The notes under the pieces are model-generated. The model searched no databases. It worked only from the letters and a program-made list of their open reading frames with translations, and was not told the DNA's origin. This document shows positions 50,935 through 59,823 of a stretch of 64,000 nt of DNA, one piece after another. The translations under genes were made by a program, and so were the position numbers. Source of the DNA: Amycolatopsis keratiniphila subsp. keratiniphila (GTDB lineage: Bacteria > Actinomycetota > Actinomycetes > Mycobacteriales > Pseudonocardiaceae); assembly GCF_001620365.2 (NCBI RefSeq), contig NZ_LQMT02000038.1, positions 1-64,000 of the forward strand. The letters run 5' to 3'. The first letter of the stretch is position 1. Each line of letters starts with the position of its first letter.

Positions 50935-51936
50935 GTGCGGTCGATCCGCTCGATCACCGCCGTCGACTCGCATACCGAGGGCATGCCGACCCGGGTGGTG
51001 ACCGGCGGGGTCGGCGTCATCCCCGGCGACACGATGGCCGAACGCCGCCGGTACTTCATGGAACACATGGACCATCTGCGGCAGTTCCTGATGAACGAGC
51101 CACGCGGTCATTCGGCGATGAGCGGCGCGATCCTGCAGCCGCCGACCAGGCCGGACGCCGACTGGGGTGTGGTGTACATCGAGGTGTCCGGCTGCCTGCC
51201 GATGTGCGGGCACGGCACCATCGGCGTCGCGACCGTGCTGGTGGAGACCGGCATGGTCGAGGTGACCGAACCGAAGACCGTGGTCCGGCTGGACACTCCG
51301 GCCGGGCTCGTGCACGCCGAGGTCGAGGTCCGGGACGGCCGCGCGGTCCGCGTCAAGCTGCGGAACGTCGCGTCGTTCCTCGCCGAGCGGGACGCCGTCG
51401 TCGAGGTGCCGGGGCTCGGCGAGGTGCGTTACGACCTGGCCTACGGCGGCAACTTCTACGCCATCCTCGAACTGTCCCAAGTGGACATCCCGTTCGACCG
51501 GGCGGAGAAGGACCGGATCCTCGCCGCGGGGCTGGACATCATGGCGGCCATCAACGACCGGCGCCCGCCGAGACATCCGGCCGATCCGCTGATCGGCGGC
51601 TGCAAACACGTCCAGTTCCTCGCCCCTGGTTCGGACGCACGGGCGTCACAGAACGCGATGGCGATCCACCCCGGCTGGTTCGACCGATCGCCTTGCGGCA
51701 CCGGCACGTCCGCCAGGATGGCGCAGTTGCATGCCCGCGGCGAACTCCCGCTGCACACGCCGTTCGAGAACAGTTCGTTCATCGGCACCACGTTCACCGG
51801 CGAGCTGGTCGCCGAGACCACCGTCGGCGGCGTCCCCGCCGTGGTGCCGGAGTTCTCCGGGCGGGCCTGGATCACCGGCAACGCCACGTATCTGCTGGAC
51901 CCGGACGACCCGTTTCCCGCGGGCTTCGTCCTCTAG
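50935..51936 (+). CDS. 4-hydroxyproline 2-epimerase (proline racemase family)
   Basis: A 333-residue proline-racemase-family enzyme. Both catalytic cysteines are present: Cys91 in MCGHGTIG and Cys254 in SPCGTGTSA. This indicates an epimerase or racemase rather than the related dehydratase, which lacks one cysteine. It would convert trans-4-hydroxy-L-proline to cis-4-hydroxy-D-proline, the first pathway step. The GTG start at 50935 directly follows the deaminase stop. Confidence 0.88.
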   Translation: MRSIRSITAVDSHTEGMPTRVVTGGVGVIPGDTMAERRRYFMEHMDHLRQFLMNEPRGHSAMSGAILQPPTRPDADWGVVYIEVSGCLPMCGHGTIGVATVLVETGMVEVTEPKTVVRLDTPAGLVHAEVEVRDGRAVRVKLRNVASFLAERDAVVEVPGLGEVRYDLAYGGNFYAILELSQVDIPFDRAEKDRILAAGLDIMAAINDRRPPRHPADPLIGGCKHVQFLAPGSDARASQNAMAIHPGWFDRSPCGTGTSARMAQLHARGELPLHTPFENSSFIGTTFTGELVAETTVGGVPAVVPEFSGRAWITGNATYLLDPDDPFPAGFVL

Positions 51937-51991
51937 CCCCTCTCCCCACCGCCGACCCGGGCCGCCCCGCGCGGTCCGGAAGGGATTTGTC

Positions 51992-53434
51992 ATGCCCGAA
52001 TCAACGACGATCCGGCCTCGGTCCAAGCTTTTCTCGCGCTCCGGGCTCTTCCGGCGCAAGTCCTTCGAGGGGCCTGACGAGGCCGGCCCCGGTGGGCTTC
52101 CGCGCACGATGGGCCTCTGGCAGCTGGTCTCGCTCAGTCTCGGCGGCCTGGTCGGCGCCGGCGTCTTCTCGCTGGCAGGGGTGGTCGCGAACCAGCAGGC
52201 CGGGCCCGGCGTGATGATCTCGTTCCTGATCGCGATCATCGCCAGCTCGGCGGCGGCCCTGTGCTACGCCGAATTCGCCGGGCTCATCCCGCGTGCCGGA
52301 TCCGCGTACACCTACTCCTATGCGGCGCTGGGGGAGGTCGCGGGCTGGCTGATCGGCTGGGATCTGTTGCTGGAGTACACCGCGATCGTCGCCGTGGTCG
52401 CCATCGCGGTGTCCGGCTACCTTTCCTACGTCGTGGAGCAGGTCGGCCTGGACCTGCCGTCGTGGATGCTCGGGGCGCCGGGAACCGGGCCAGGACACCG
52501 CGTCGACCTGTTCGCCGCGCTGCTGTGCCTGCTGCTGGCGTTCGTCCTTTCCCGTGGCAGCAAGCAATCCGCGCGGTTCGAGACGGCGCTGGTGGTGATC
52601 AAGCTGGCGATCGTGGCACTGGTCGTGGTGGCCGGTGCGTTCCACATCTCGGCGGGGAACTTCAGCCCGTTCCTGCCCTATGGCATCGGCGGCGCGGTCG
52701 CGGGCGCGGCGACGACGTTCTTCGCGGTGTACGGCTACGACGCGATGACGGCCGCCGCGGAGGAGAGCGTCGAGGCGAAACGGTTGCTGCCCAAGGCGAT
52801 CATCGTGTCGCTCGCCATCGCGGCGGTGATCTACCTGCTGGTGTCCATCGTGCTGGTGGGCATGCAACGCTACGACCAGATCGACGTGCACAGCCCGTTT
52901 TCGAGCGCGCTGGCCGCGGTCGGGCTGGCCGGGCTGGGCACGGTCGTCGCGGTCGGCGGCATTCTCGGGATCACCACGTCGGCGTTCGCGAACATGCTGG
53001 CGGTGTCACGGATCTGGTTCGCGATGAGCCGGGACGGCCTGCTGCCGCGGTACTTCGCCCGCACCCACCCCCGGCGCAGGGTGCCGACGCGGGTGATCTG
53101 GCCGGTCGGGATCGGCTCGGCGGTGATCGCGGGCTTCCTGCCGATCAAGGAGGCCGCGGATCTGACGAACATCGGGATCCTGGCCGCGTTCATCGTCGTC
53201 TCGATCGCGGTGGTGGTGCTGCGGCGCACCCGGCCGGATCTGCCGCGCTCGTTCCGCACGCCGTGGGTCCCGTTCGTGCCGCTGGTCGGGGTGGCGTTCG
53301 CGGTGTGGCTGATCGCGAACCTGGACGCGCTGACCTGGCTGCGGTTCGCGGCCTGGATGGTGCTCGGGCTGGTGGTGTACGCCGTGTTCGGATTCCGGAA
53401 CTCGGTGGAGAACCCGGAGAGGAAGGAAGTATGA
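51992..53434 (+). CDS. APC-superfamily amino acid permease
   Basis: A 480-residue transporter with about 12 membrane helices. The first helix region, LWQLVSLSLGGLVGAGVFSLAGVV, contains the GxG substrate-binding turn of the APC family. A 40-residue basic cytoplasmic leader precedes it. The ATG at 51992 follows GGAAGGGA. Its place inside the operon suggests uptake of hydroxyproline or a related imino acid. It overlaps the dehydrogenase gene by four bases. Confidence 0.88.
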   Translation: MPESTTIRPRSKLFSRSGLFRRKSFEGPDEAGPGGLPRTMGLWQLVSLSLGGLVGAGVFSLAGVVANQQAGPGVMISFLIAIIASSAAALCYAEFAGLIPRAGSAYTYSYAALGEVAGWLIGWDLLLEYTAIVAVVAIAVSGYLSYVVEQVGLDLPSWMLGAPGTGPGHRVDLFAALLCLLLAFVLSRGSKQSARFETALVVIKLAIVALVVVAGAFHISAGNFSPFLPYGIGGAVAGAATTFFAVYGYDAMTAAAEESVEAKRLLPKAIIVSLAIAAVIYLLVSIVLVGMQRYDQIDVHSPFSSALAAVGLAGLGTVVAVGGILGITTSAFANMLAVSRIWFAMSRDGLLPRYFARTHPRRRVPTRVIWPVGIGSAVIAGFLPIKEAADLTNIGILAAFIVVSIAVVVLRRTRPDLPRSFRTPWVPFVPLVGVAFAVWLIANLDALTWLRFAAWMVLGLVVYAVFGFRNSVENPERKEV

Positions 53435-54795
53435 AGGAGATCGAGCGGGCGGCGGAGATCGCGGGCGCGTGGGCCGCGGTGCCGCCGACGACGCGAGCGG
53501 AGGTGATCACCGGGGTCGCCGACGCGCTGGACGCGGCGGGACCGTCCCTGATCGAGATCGCCGACGCCGAAACCAGGCTGGGGACCGCACGGCTGTCCGG
53601 TGAACTGGCCAGGACGACGTTCCAGCTGCGGCTGCTCGCGGCCCGGAGCGGTACGTACTACGACGTCCGGATCGACCGCGCCGACCCGTCGTGGCCACCC
53701 GGGCCGCGCCCGGAGCTGCGTCGTTATCGGACCGCGGTGGGGCCGGTGCTGGTGTTCGCCGCGAGCAACTTCCCGTTCGCGTTCAGTGTGGCGGGCGGGG
53801 ACACGGCGTCGGCGTGGGTGGCCGGGTGCCCGGTGGTGGTCAAGGCGCATCCAGGACATCCGGAGTTGTCCCGCCGGACGGCGGCGATCATCGGCGAAGC
53901 CCTCGGCCCATGGGGCGACATTTTCGGCCTCGTCGAAGGAGAATCCGTCGGTGTGGAGGCATTGCGTCACCCGGCGATCGCGGCTGCGGCCTTCACCGGA
54001 TCGGTGGCGGGCGGGCTCGCCCTGGCGCGGATCGCCGCCGAACGTCCGGTCCCGATCCCGTTCCACGGCGAGCTCGGCAGCGTCAACCCGGTGATCGTCC
54101 TGCCGGGTGCCGCGCGCTCCGAAGACCTGGCGGCGGGCTACGCCGGCTCGCTGACCTTGGGCAACGGTCAGTTCTGCACGAACCCGGGCCTGGTGTTCGT
54201 GCCGTCGGAGAGCCCGTTCGTCGAGCTCGTCGCCGAACGGCTGCGCGGGATCCCGGCCGCGCCGTTCCTGAACGACCGGATCGCGTCGGGCTTCGACGCG
54301 GGTGCGGAGCGGCTGACCGGCATCCCGGGGATGCGCGAGGTCGTCGCCGGTCCTGGACCTCGGCTGCTGGAGATCGACCTGGCCGACTTCGGGCCTGAAG
54401 CGGCCGAAGAGTGCTTCGGCCCGCTGGGCGTCGTCGTCCGGTACTCGCGGCTTTCCGATGTCCTGCCGGTGCTGTCGGCGTTGCCCGGCCAGCTCACGAC
54501 GACGGTGCACGCGCTGCCCGAAGAGTCCTCCGAGGTCGAGGCGCTGCGGCCGGTGCTGGCCGACCGCAGCGGGCGGATCCTGTGGGGCGGCTGGCCGACC
54601 GGGGTCGCGGTGACCGCCGCGATGCAGCACGGCGGACCGTTCCCGGCGACGACCTCTCCGGCGTCGACGTCGGTCGGGACGGCGGCGGTGGAGCGCTTCC
54701 TGCGTCCGGTGTCCTATCAGGACTGGCCTTCGCACCTGCTGCCGGAGCCGTTGCGGGACGACAACCCTTGGGACGTGCCGCAACACTTCTCGTGA
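53431..54795 (+). CDS. 2-oxoglutarate semialdehyde dehydrogenase (aldehyde dehydrogenase family)
   Basis: A 454-residue aldehyde dehydrogenase. Key residues are Asn113 in AASNFPFAF, the general base Glu214 in FHGELGSVNP, and catalytic Cys249 in GNGQFCTNPG. The ASNFPFAFSVAGGDTASA region resembles known 2,5-dioxopentanoate dehydrogenases. It would oxidise the semialdehyde to 2-oxoglutarate, completing the pathway. The ATG lies in an ATGA overlap with the permease gene. Its final codon and stop fall inside a short repeat shared with the VanZ-RDD gene's 3' end. Confidence 0.88.
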   Translation: MKEIERAAEIAGAWAAVPPTTRAEVITGVADALDAAGPSLIEIADAETRLGTARLSGELARTTFQLRLLAARSGTYYDVRIDRADPSWPPGPRPELRRYRTAVGPVLVFAASNFPFAFSVAGGDTASAWVAGCPVVVKAHPGHPELSRRTAAIIGEALGPWGDIFGLVEGESVGVEALRHPAIAAAAFTGSVAGGLALARIAAERPVPIPFHGELGSVNPVIVLPGAARSEDLAAGYAGSLTLGNGQFCTNPGLVFVPSESPFVELVAERLRGIPAAPFLNDRIASGFDAGAERLTGIPGMREVVAGPGPRLLEIDLADFGPEAAEECFGPLGVVVRYSRLSDVLPVLSALPGQLTTTVHALPEESSEVEALRPVLADRSGRILWGGWPTGVAVTAAMQHGGPFPATTSPASTSVGTAAVERFLRPVSYQDWPSHLLPEPLRDDNPWDVPQHFS

Positions 54796-54816
54796 GTGGT
54801 GAGGGCGGTTAGGGCC
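54788..54816 (+). repeat. Short repeat F at the 3' end of the dehydrogenase gene
   Basis: A 29-base element beginning TCTCGTGAGTGG and ending CGGTTAGGGCC. It matches 60898-60926 at 26 of 29 positions. The stop TGA of the dehydrogenase lies inside it. A related full inverted repeat is at 25293-25338. Confidence 0.7.
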
Positions 54817-55086
54817 AACCTTGTCGTATGTGTCTGCAGGCGTGATTCGCGTGATCAGGGGCGTAACTCGCGTGACTGGATGCCGAACTCGCGTGTTACG
54901 CCCCTGATCACGCGAATCACGGCTTCGATCACGTGAGTGCGGTGCCAGATTCTCGTGAGCGGCTGGTGGATCGCTCGCACTCGGCGCACACCAAAGCCAC
55001 GTCGGCGGCGGTAGTGAAGGCCTCCTTCCCTACCTTCAGAGTAGGAAAGGAGGCCTTCACGGACAGCGCAGGGTGACCGCCATAAG
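54817..55086. repeat. Gene-free region with repeat families D and C
   Basis: No gene is visible between the dehydrogenase and the convergent amidohydrolase. A family D stretch (54839-54940) carries CGCGTGATCAGGGGCGTAAC and its complement as a loose hairpin. A family C hairpin (arms GTGAAGGCCTCCTTCCCTAC and a near-complement, 55014-55033 and 55041-55060) follows. The second is a likely terminator for the leftward amidohydrolase operon. Confidence 0.7.
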
Positions 55087-56301
55087 TCAGGCCGAGACGA
55101 CGGTTCCGCCCTGCACCACGTACCGGAACTTCTCCGGCTCCGCCAGCACGCCGATGTCCTCCAGCGGATCCCGGTCGACGACCACCAGATCCGCGTGCGC
55201 GCCCGGCGCGAGCGTGCCGATCTCGCCGGTCAGGTTCAGCAGGTCCGCCGCCGTCGACGTCGCGGAGCGGATCACCTCCAGCGCGGACTGGACCTCGCCG
55301 CGCAACCGGAACTCGTGGTTCTGGTGCCGGTGCATCCCGCCGAGGAGATCGCTGCCGTACACCAGTTTCACCCCGCCTCGCGCGGCCCGCTCCAAAGCCG
55401 CCATACCCGCGCCGAGCACCTCGTCGACCTTGCGCCAGCTGGATTCCGGCAGTCCGTGCTCGCGCCCCTCCTCCTTCAGCGCCCAGTACGTCACCAGGGT
55501 CGGCACGAGGTACGCGTCGTGCCGGAGGAACAGCTCGACACTCAGGTCGTCGATCAGGTTGCCGTGTTCGATCGACCGGACGCCGAGCTCCAGCGCGCGG
55601 TTCACCGCGCGGGCGGTGTACGCGTGGGCGGCGACGTAACGGTTGGCCGACTCCGCCTCCTCGACGATGGCGCGCAACTCCTCGGCGGAGTACTGCGTCG
55701 AGTCGATCCGGTCGGTGGGGGAGGCGACGCCGCCGGAGGCCATCACCTTGATGTGGTGCGCTCCCTTGCGCAGTTCGTCGCGCGCCGCCGCGCGGACCGC
55801 GTCGACCCCGTCGGCGACCCGGCCGAGACCGGCGCAGCACGGGTGGTCTTCGCTGGTGTTGGCGCCGCGCGTCCGGCTGTCGCCGTGCCCGCCGGTCTGG
55901 CTCAGCGCGCGGCCGCAGAACAGCAGACGCGGCCCGCGGAACAAACCTTCGGCCTGCGCGTCGGCGAGACCGTAGTCGGCGCCGGAAGCGTCACGGACGG
56001 TCGTGAAGCCACGGTCCAGCATCCGGCTCATGGTGCGGGCACTGTGCGCGGCCACGTAGGACGGTGACGACGCGGGCAGCGACCCCAGATCCGCGGTCGA
56101 CGCGGTGACGTGCACATGGGCGTCGACGAGCCCGGGCAGCACGAACGCCCCGCGCAGGTCCTCGGTCCGCGCGTCGCCCGCGGTGAGGCCGGCGCCGACT
56201 TCGACGATCCGGCCGTCGGCGCACCGCAGGTCGCCCTCGGTGTACTCGCCGGTGACCGGGTCGAGCAGGCGGGCGTCGCGCAGCAGCAGCGATCCGTTCA
56301 T
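55087..56301 (-). CDS. Amidohydrolase, Xaa-Pro dipeptidase (prolidase)-like
   Basis: A 404-residue metal-dependent amidohydrolase. Ligands visible are His62 and His64 (DAHVHV), Lys185 in HIKVMASGG (the carboxylated lysine), His226 in AAHAY and His246 in EHGNLID, with a late Asp in YGSDLLGG. The pattern matches the amidohydrolase-type prolidases and imidazolonepropionase-like proteins. The start at 56301 overlaps the GAF gene stop (ATGA). It may hydrolyse a dipeptide or cyclic amide brought in by the MFS transporter. Proximity to the hydroxyproline operon supports a prolyl-peptide substrate, as inference. Confidence 0.82.
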   Translation of the reverse strand: MNGSLLLRDARLLDPVTGEYTEGDLRCADGRIVEVGAGLTAGDARTEDLRGAFVLPGLVDAHVHVTASTADLGSLPASSPSYVAAHSARTMSRMLDRGFTTVRDASGADYGLADAQAEGLFRGPRLLFCGRALSQTGGHGDSRTRGANTSEDHPCCAGLGRVADGVDAVRAAARDELRKGAHHIKVMASGGVASPTDRIDSTQYSAEELRAIVEEAESANRYVAAHAYTARAVNRALELGVRSIEHGNLIDDLSVELFLRHDAYLVPTLVTYWALKEEGREHGLPESSWRKVDEVLGAGMAALERAARGGVKLVYGSDLLGGMHRHQNHEFRLRGEVQSALEVIRSATSTAADLLNLTGEIGTLAPGAHADLVVVDRDPLEDIGVLAEPEKFRYVVQGGTVVSA

Positions 56302-56738
56302 CGGGTCTCCTCCAGGAGTTCGCGCAGGGCCGGGACCGCCAACGGTGCCAGAGATCGCGCCACCGCGACGGAATCGTCGTCGTAGTGACCTTCCGCGTCG
56401 AGGAGGTTGAGGACGCCGAGGGTGCGGCCGTCGTCCACCACCGGCACGTTGATCACCGCGCCGCAACCGAGACTGTCGATGAGTTCGTGGTCGGCGAAGA
56501 TCTCCCGCACCGCCGCGCTGTCCGGCCCGAAGTACGGCTCCTGGCCGGTGATGCACCGGTCCAGCCAGCCGGCGGCGACCTCGACGGTCTTCTCGCCGCC
56601 GACCGGGTATTCGACCGGGTGGCTGCTGTGCACTCGCCGCAGCGCCCGCCGTTCGGGCACCCAGGCCAGCACGGTGAACAGCCGTACGCCGATCGTGGCT
56701 CGGGTCTTGTCCTCCACAGTGGACAGCGACACGGTCAC
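56298..56738 (-). CDS. GAF-domain protein
   Basis: A 146-residue protein consisting almost entirely of a GAF domain. The C-terminal half, GAVINVPVVDDGRTLGVLNLLDAEGHYDDDSV, is its core. No output domain is attached. It is sandwiched between the MFS transporter and the amidohydrolase with four-base overlaps on both sides, so it must be produced with them. It might bind the imported compound or sense it. The free-methionine-sulfoxide-reductase GAF type is possible but its full cysteine set is not evident. Confidence 0.8.
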   Translation of the reverse strand: MTVSLSTVEDKTRATIGVRLFTVLAWVPERRALRRVHSSHPVEYPVGGEKTVEVAAGWLDRCITGQEPYFGPDSAAVREIFADHELIDSLGCGAVINVPVVDDGRTLGVLNLLDAEGHYDDDSVAVARSLAPLAVPALRELLEETR

Positions 56739-58126
56739 TTCGTCATCTCCTTCGCGGTTTTCACGGGCGCGCCGTGTTCGGTCAGTTCTTCCAGGGACCG
56801 GCCGGCGGTGGACAGGCCGAACACGACCACGCACACCACCCCGGCCGCCAGGACGGCGGTGGTGAGGCCGAAGACGCCCGCGAAGCCGAGGCTCGCGGCG
56901 GACAGGCCGATGATCGTCGGGGCCAGGATGCTGCCGACCCGGCCGAACGCGCTGGACAGCCCGGTGCCGCTGGCGCGGATCCAGGTCGGGAAGACCTCGG
57001 GTGTGTAGGAGTACACGCCGGCGTACGTGCCGTTGAGGAAGAACGACAGCACCGCCCCGGCGAGGGTGATCGACCACGGCGCGTCCATCTGGCTCAGCCA
57101 GAACGCGCTCACCGCCGACCCGGCGAGGTACAACGCGATGGTGTGCTTGCGGTCGAGCCGTTCCGACAGCCACGCGGCGGAGAAGTACCCGGGGATCTGC
57201 GCCAGGTAGATGATGATCGAGAACTCGAAGCTCTTGGTCACCGTGATACCGCGCTCGACGAGCAGCGTCGGGATCCACGAGAAGAAGCCGTAGTAGGAGA
57301 ACGTGATCACGAACCACACGGTCCAGATCACCGCGGTGCGGCGGGCCATCGCCGGGCTCCACAGGAACTTCAACGCGCTGAGCAGATTGACCTTGGGGGT
57401 CTCCGTCGCGGGCTGCGCCTCGGCCTCGGCGACGGCCGGAAGTGCTTGCCCCGTCGCCTTTTCGACGTCCCGCTCCAGTTTCGTGACGATCTTCTCCGCC
57501 TCGGCGTGCCGCCCGTTCGCAACGAGGAACCTCGGTGATTCCGGCAGGGATCGGCGCCACCACAGCAGCATGACGATCGGCAGCGCGGTGATCAGCTGGG
57601 CGACCCGCCAGCCTTCCGGCACCGTCGGGACGACGAACCGGCCGATCAGCGCGGCCATGACGAATCCGAACGAGAAGAACCCGGCCAGCGCGCCGACGAA
57701 CCAGCCGCGGCGTTTGGCGGGGACGAATTCCGACAGGAACGGCGCGATGATCGCGCTTTCGGCGCCCGCACCCGCCCCGGCCAGCACCCGCGCGCCCAGG
57801 AAGACCTCGTAATTCGGGGAGAAGGCCGCGACCACCGAGAACACCGCGTAGAAGGCCAGCGCGTACATCATGACCTTCTTGCGGCCGATGCGGTCGCCCA
57901 GCAGGCCGGCGGCGATCGCGCCGAAGAGGAAGCCGAACGGCGTCGCCGAACCGATCAGCCCGAGCTGGCCGTTGTCGAGGCCCCAGGCGGCTTTCGCGCT
58001 GGGCAGGAGGAAGGCGACGACGGCGGAGTCCATGCCGTCGAAGGTGTAGCCGAGCCCGCCGATGAGCAGGAGTTTGTAATGGGGACGGCTCAGCGGGAGC
58101 CGGTCCAGTCGGGCCAGAAGCGTCAT
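56735..58126 (-). CDS. MFS transporter (metabolite:proton symporter type)
   Basis: A 463-residue major-facilitator protein with 12 helices. The loop 2-3 motif is GLLGDRIGRKKVMMYAL, and loop 8-9 carries WLSERLDRKHTIAL. A charged cytoplasmic loop of about 60 residues separates the halves. LLPSAKAAWGLDNGQLGLIGSATPFGFLFGAI resembles transporters of aromatic acids, nicotinate and related metabolites. ATG 58126 has a promoter and operator upstream (58193-58208). It leads the operon with GAF and amidohydrolase genes. The substrate is unknown. Confidence 0.88.
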   Translation of the reverse strand: MTLLARLDRLPLSRPHYKLLLIGGLGYTFDGMDSAVVAFLLPSAKAAWGLDNGQLGLIGSATPFGFLFGAIAAGLLGDRIGRKKVMMYALAFYAVFSVVAAFSPNYEVFLGARVLAGAGAGAESAIIAPFLSEFVPAKRRGWFVGALAGFFSFGFVMAALIGRFVVPTVPEGWRVAQLITALPIVMLLWWRRSLPESPRFLVANGRHAEAEKIVTKLERDVEKATGQALPAVAEAEAQPATETPKVNLLSALKFLWSPAMARRTAVIWTVWFVITFSYYGFFSWIPTLLVERGITVTKSFEFSIIIYLAQIPGYFSAAWLSERLDRKHTIALYLAGSAVSAFWLSQMDAPWSITLAGAVLSFFLNGTYAGVYSYTPEVFPTWIRASGTGLSSAFGRVGSILAPTIIGLSAASLGFAGVFGLTTAVLAAGVVCVVVFGLSTAGRSLEELTEHGAPVKTAKEMTK

Positions 58127-58192
58127 GGGGAACGCCTTCCGTGGTTCGGGCGACGAGGAGTGCGGACAACGTATACTGCGTTTCGGCAAAAC

Positions 58193-58208
58193 TGCAATGG
58201 TTGTTGCA
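58193..58208. promoter_or_regulatory. Candidate RpiR operator over the MFS promoter
   Basis: TGCAA-N6-TTGCA is a perfect 5-base inverted repeat between the divergent RpiR and MFS genes. On the minus strand it abuts a promoter-like TTGCAG-16-TATACG leading to the MFS gene. A repressor here would block polymerase. Confidence 0.5.
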
Positions 58209-58261
58209 AGTGGTTCGACGGGCACGATGCGTTACCGTGACGCGGTCGAGGGAGGGTGTGC

Positions 58262-59188
58262 GTGACAGAGACGGGAACCGACGACGGTTTCGAGGCATGG
58301 CTGCGGGATCGGACACCGGAACGCGGCCTGCGGCCGAAGTCGGCCGCGGTGCTCGAAGTGCTGGTCTCGCAACCGCGCCGGGCGTCGTTCGGCTCGACGG
58401 CCGAGCTCGCCCAGCTCGCCGGGGTCAACGTCGCCACCGTCACCCGGACGGCGCAGGCGCTCGGGTTCGCCGGATGGCCGGCGCTGCAACAGGAGTTGCG
58501 GGCGAGGTACATGTCGTCGCTGAGCGCGCCGCAGGTGGCGGAGGAACATCGGGACGTCGACTCGCCGGGTTCCGCGTCGTTGCGCCGGGATCTCGACAGT
58601 CTCGCCCTGCTCAACCGGCGGTTCGCCGAGGACGAGATCCGCCAGGTCGCCGAGGCCGTCGCGGGGGCGCGCCGCACGGTCGTCATCGCCGACGGCAGTT
58701 ACGCCGCGGTCGGGATCGCCTTCGCGCACAACGCCCGGCTCGCCGGGTACGACGTCCACGCGATCACCGCGGGCGACGCCGAACTCGCCAACGCCACGGC
58801 GAAGCTCTCCTCCGAAGACGTGCTCATCGCGATCAGTTTCTGGCGCCTGTACGAAAGCACCGTGCTGGCCGCGAACGAGGCGAAGGCCAGGGGAGCGCGC
58901 GCGTTCGCCATCACCGACGCGGCGAGTCCCGCGCTGGCGGGCGCCGTCGAACAGGTGCTGATGGTGCCGGCCGAAGGCGTGACCTTCTTCCCGTCGCTGA
59001 CCGCGGGGATGAGCCTGGTGCAGGCGATCGTCGCGCAACTGGCCGCCGTCGACCCGGTCCGCACCGGTGAGTCGATCGAGGCGGCCGAGGCCATGTGGTC
59101 GCGGTTCGACCTGCTGCACCGCCGCCCGGGGTCGGCCGATCGGACAGTGCCGAAAAGGCCGACCGGCGGAGGCGTCTCCGCCGGATGA
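58262..59188 (+). CDS. RpiR/MurR-family transcriptional regulator
   Basis: A 308-residue regulator. The N-terminal HTH_6 domain (about residues 20-90) has FGSTAELAQLAGVNVATVTRTAQALGFAGWPALQQEL. The C-terminal SIS domain (about 125-270) has ISFWRLYESTVLAANEAKARGARAFAITD. SIS domains normally bind phosphosugars, but in RpiR proteins near non-sugar transporters the ligand can differ. GTG 58262 has a GGGAGG site. It is divergent from the MFS operon and is its probable regulator. Confidence 0.9.
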   Translation: MTETGTDDGFEAWLRDRTPERGLRPKSAAVLEVLVSQPRRASFGSTAELAQLAGVNVATVTRTAQALGFAGWPALQQELRARYMSSLSAPQVAEEHRDVDSPGSASLRRDLDSLALLNRRFAEDEIRQVAEAVAGARRTVVIADGSYAAVGIAFAHNARLAGYDVHAITAGDAELANATAKLSSEDVLIAISFWRLYESTVLAANEAKARGARAFAITDAASPALAGAVEQVLMVPAEGVTFFPSLTAGMSLVQAIVAQLAAVDPVRTGESIEAAEAMWSRFDLLHRRPGSADRTVPKRPTGGGVSAG

Positions 59189-59267
59189 CCGATCCGCCGC
59201 CCCCTGCCGGGAGGCGATCCTGGTTCCAGGCCGCCGGAACAGGCGGCACGGGATCGAGGAGGACGAA

Positions 59268-59432
59268 ATGACCATCATCGCGACTTTGGGTGCCTACGCC
59301 GGGCTCGCTCTGCTGGCGCTGATGGCGGCGACGCCGCTGCTGGTCGAACTCGACCAGCGGTTCCCGGTCATCCGCCGGGTGAAGGCGGCCGAACGGGAAC
59401 GCCCGATGCCCGCCGGACTCGCTTCGGCGTGA
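59268..59432 (+). CDS. Small single-helix membrane protein
   Basis: A 54-residue protein with one hydrophobic segment (about residues 4-27), then a basic stretch (RRVKAAERER). ATG 59268 has a strong GAGGAGGA site eight bases upstream, which is the main evidence for translation. No family is recognised. It follows the RpiR gene by 79 bases. Confidence 0.6.
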   Translation: MTIIATLGAYAGLALLALMAATPLLVELDQRFPVIRRVKAAERERPMPAGLASA

Positions 59433-59517
59433 CGCAGAGCACAGGGACTACCTCACGTGAGTGATTCGCGCTCCGCCAATTCGTAACTTTGTGTCGCGTC
59501 ATGAAACGCTCTGTGAC

Positions 59518-59823
59518 GTGACCGTGGATTTCTGCACCAACGCCCAGCCCTCCGACGCCTTCGCGGAGTTCCGAAGGAACGTCGACGAACTGACCCAGGC
59601 GTTCATCGACGCCTGCCGTCAGGGCCGTACGCCGGGCGATGCTTCTCTCGACCTGCTGCAGCGGGTTCATCGCGAAGACCGCAACTGGGTCGTCGTGCAT
59701 CTGACCTTCGCCATCGCGGCGCTCGCGCATCAGCGAACGCTGTCGCCCGCCGACGCCGTCACCCGGCCAGGTGGCGTGACGGGTGCGCCGGAGCGCGCGT
59801 TGTTAGCTTCCGCGAGTGACTGA
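59518..59823 (+). CDS. Small hypothetical protein
   Basis: A protein of about 101 residues, soluble and helical in appearance (AFAEFRRNVDELTQAFIDACRQG and SLDLLQRVHREDRNWVVVHLTFAIAALA). The start is uncertain: GTG 59518 is taken because the upstream in-frame codons look non-coding. It overlaps the VanZ-RDD gene by eight bases, which supports it being real. No function can be proposed. Confidence 0.5.
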   Translation: MTVDFCTNAQPSDAFAEFRRNVDELTQAFIDACRQGRTPGDASLDLLQRVHREDRNWVVVHLTFAIAALAHQRTLSPADAVTRPGGVTGAPERALLASASD

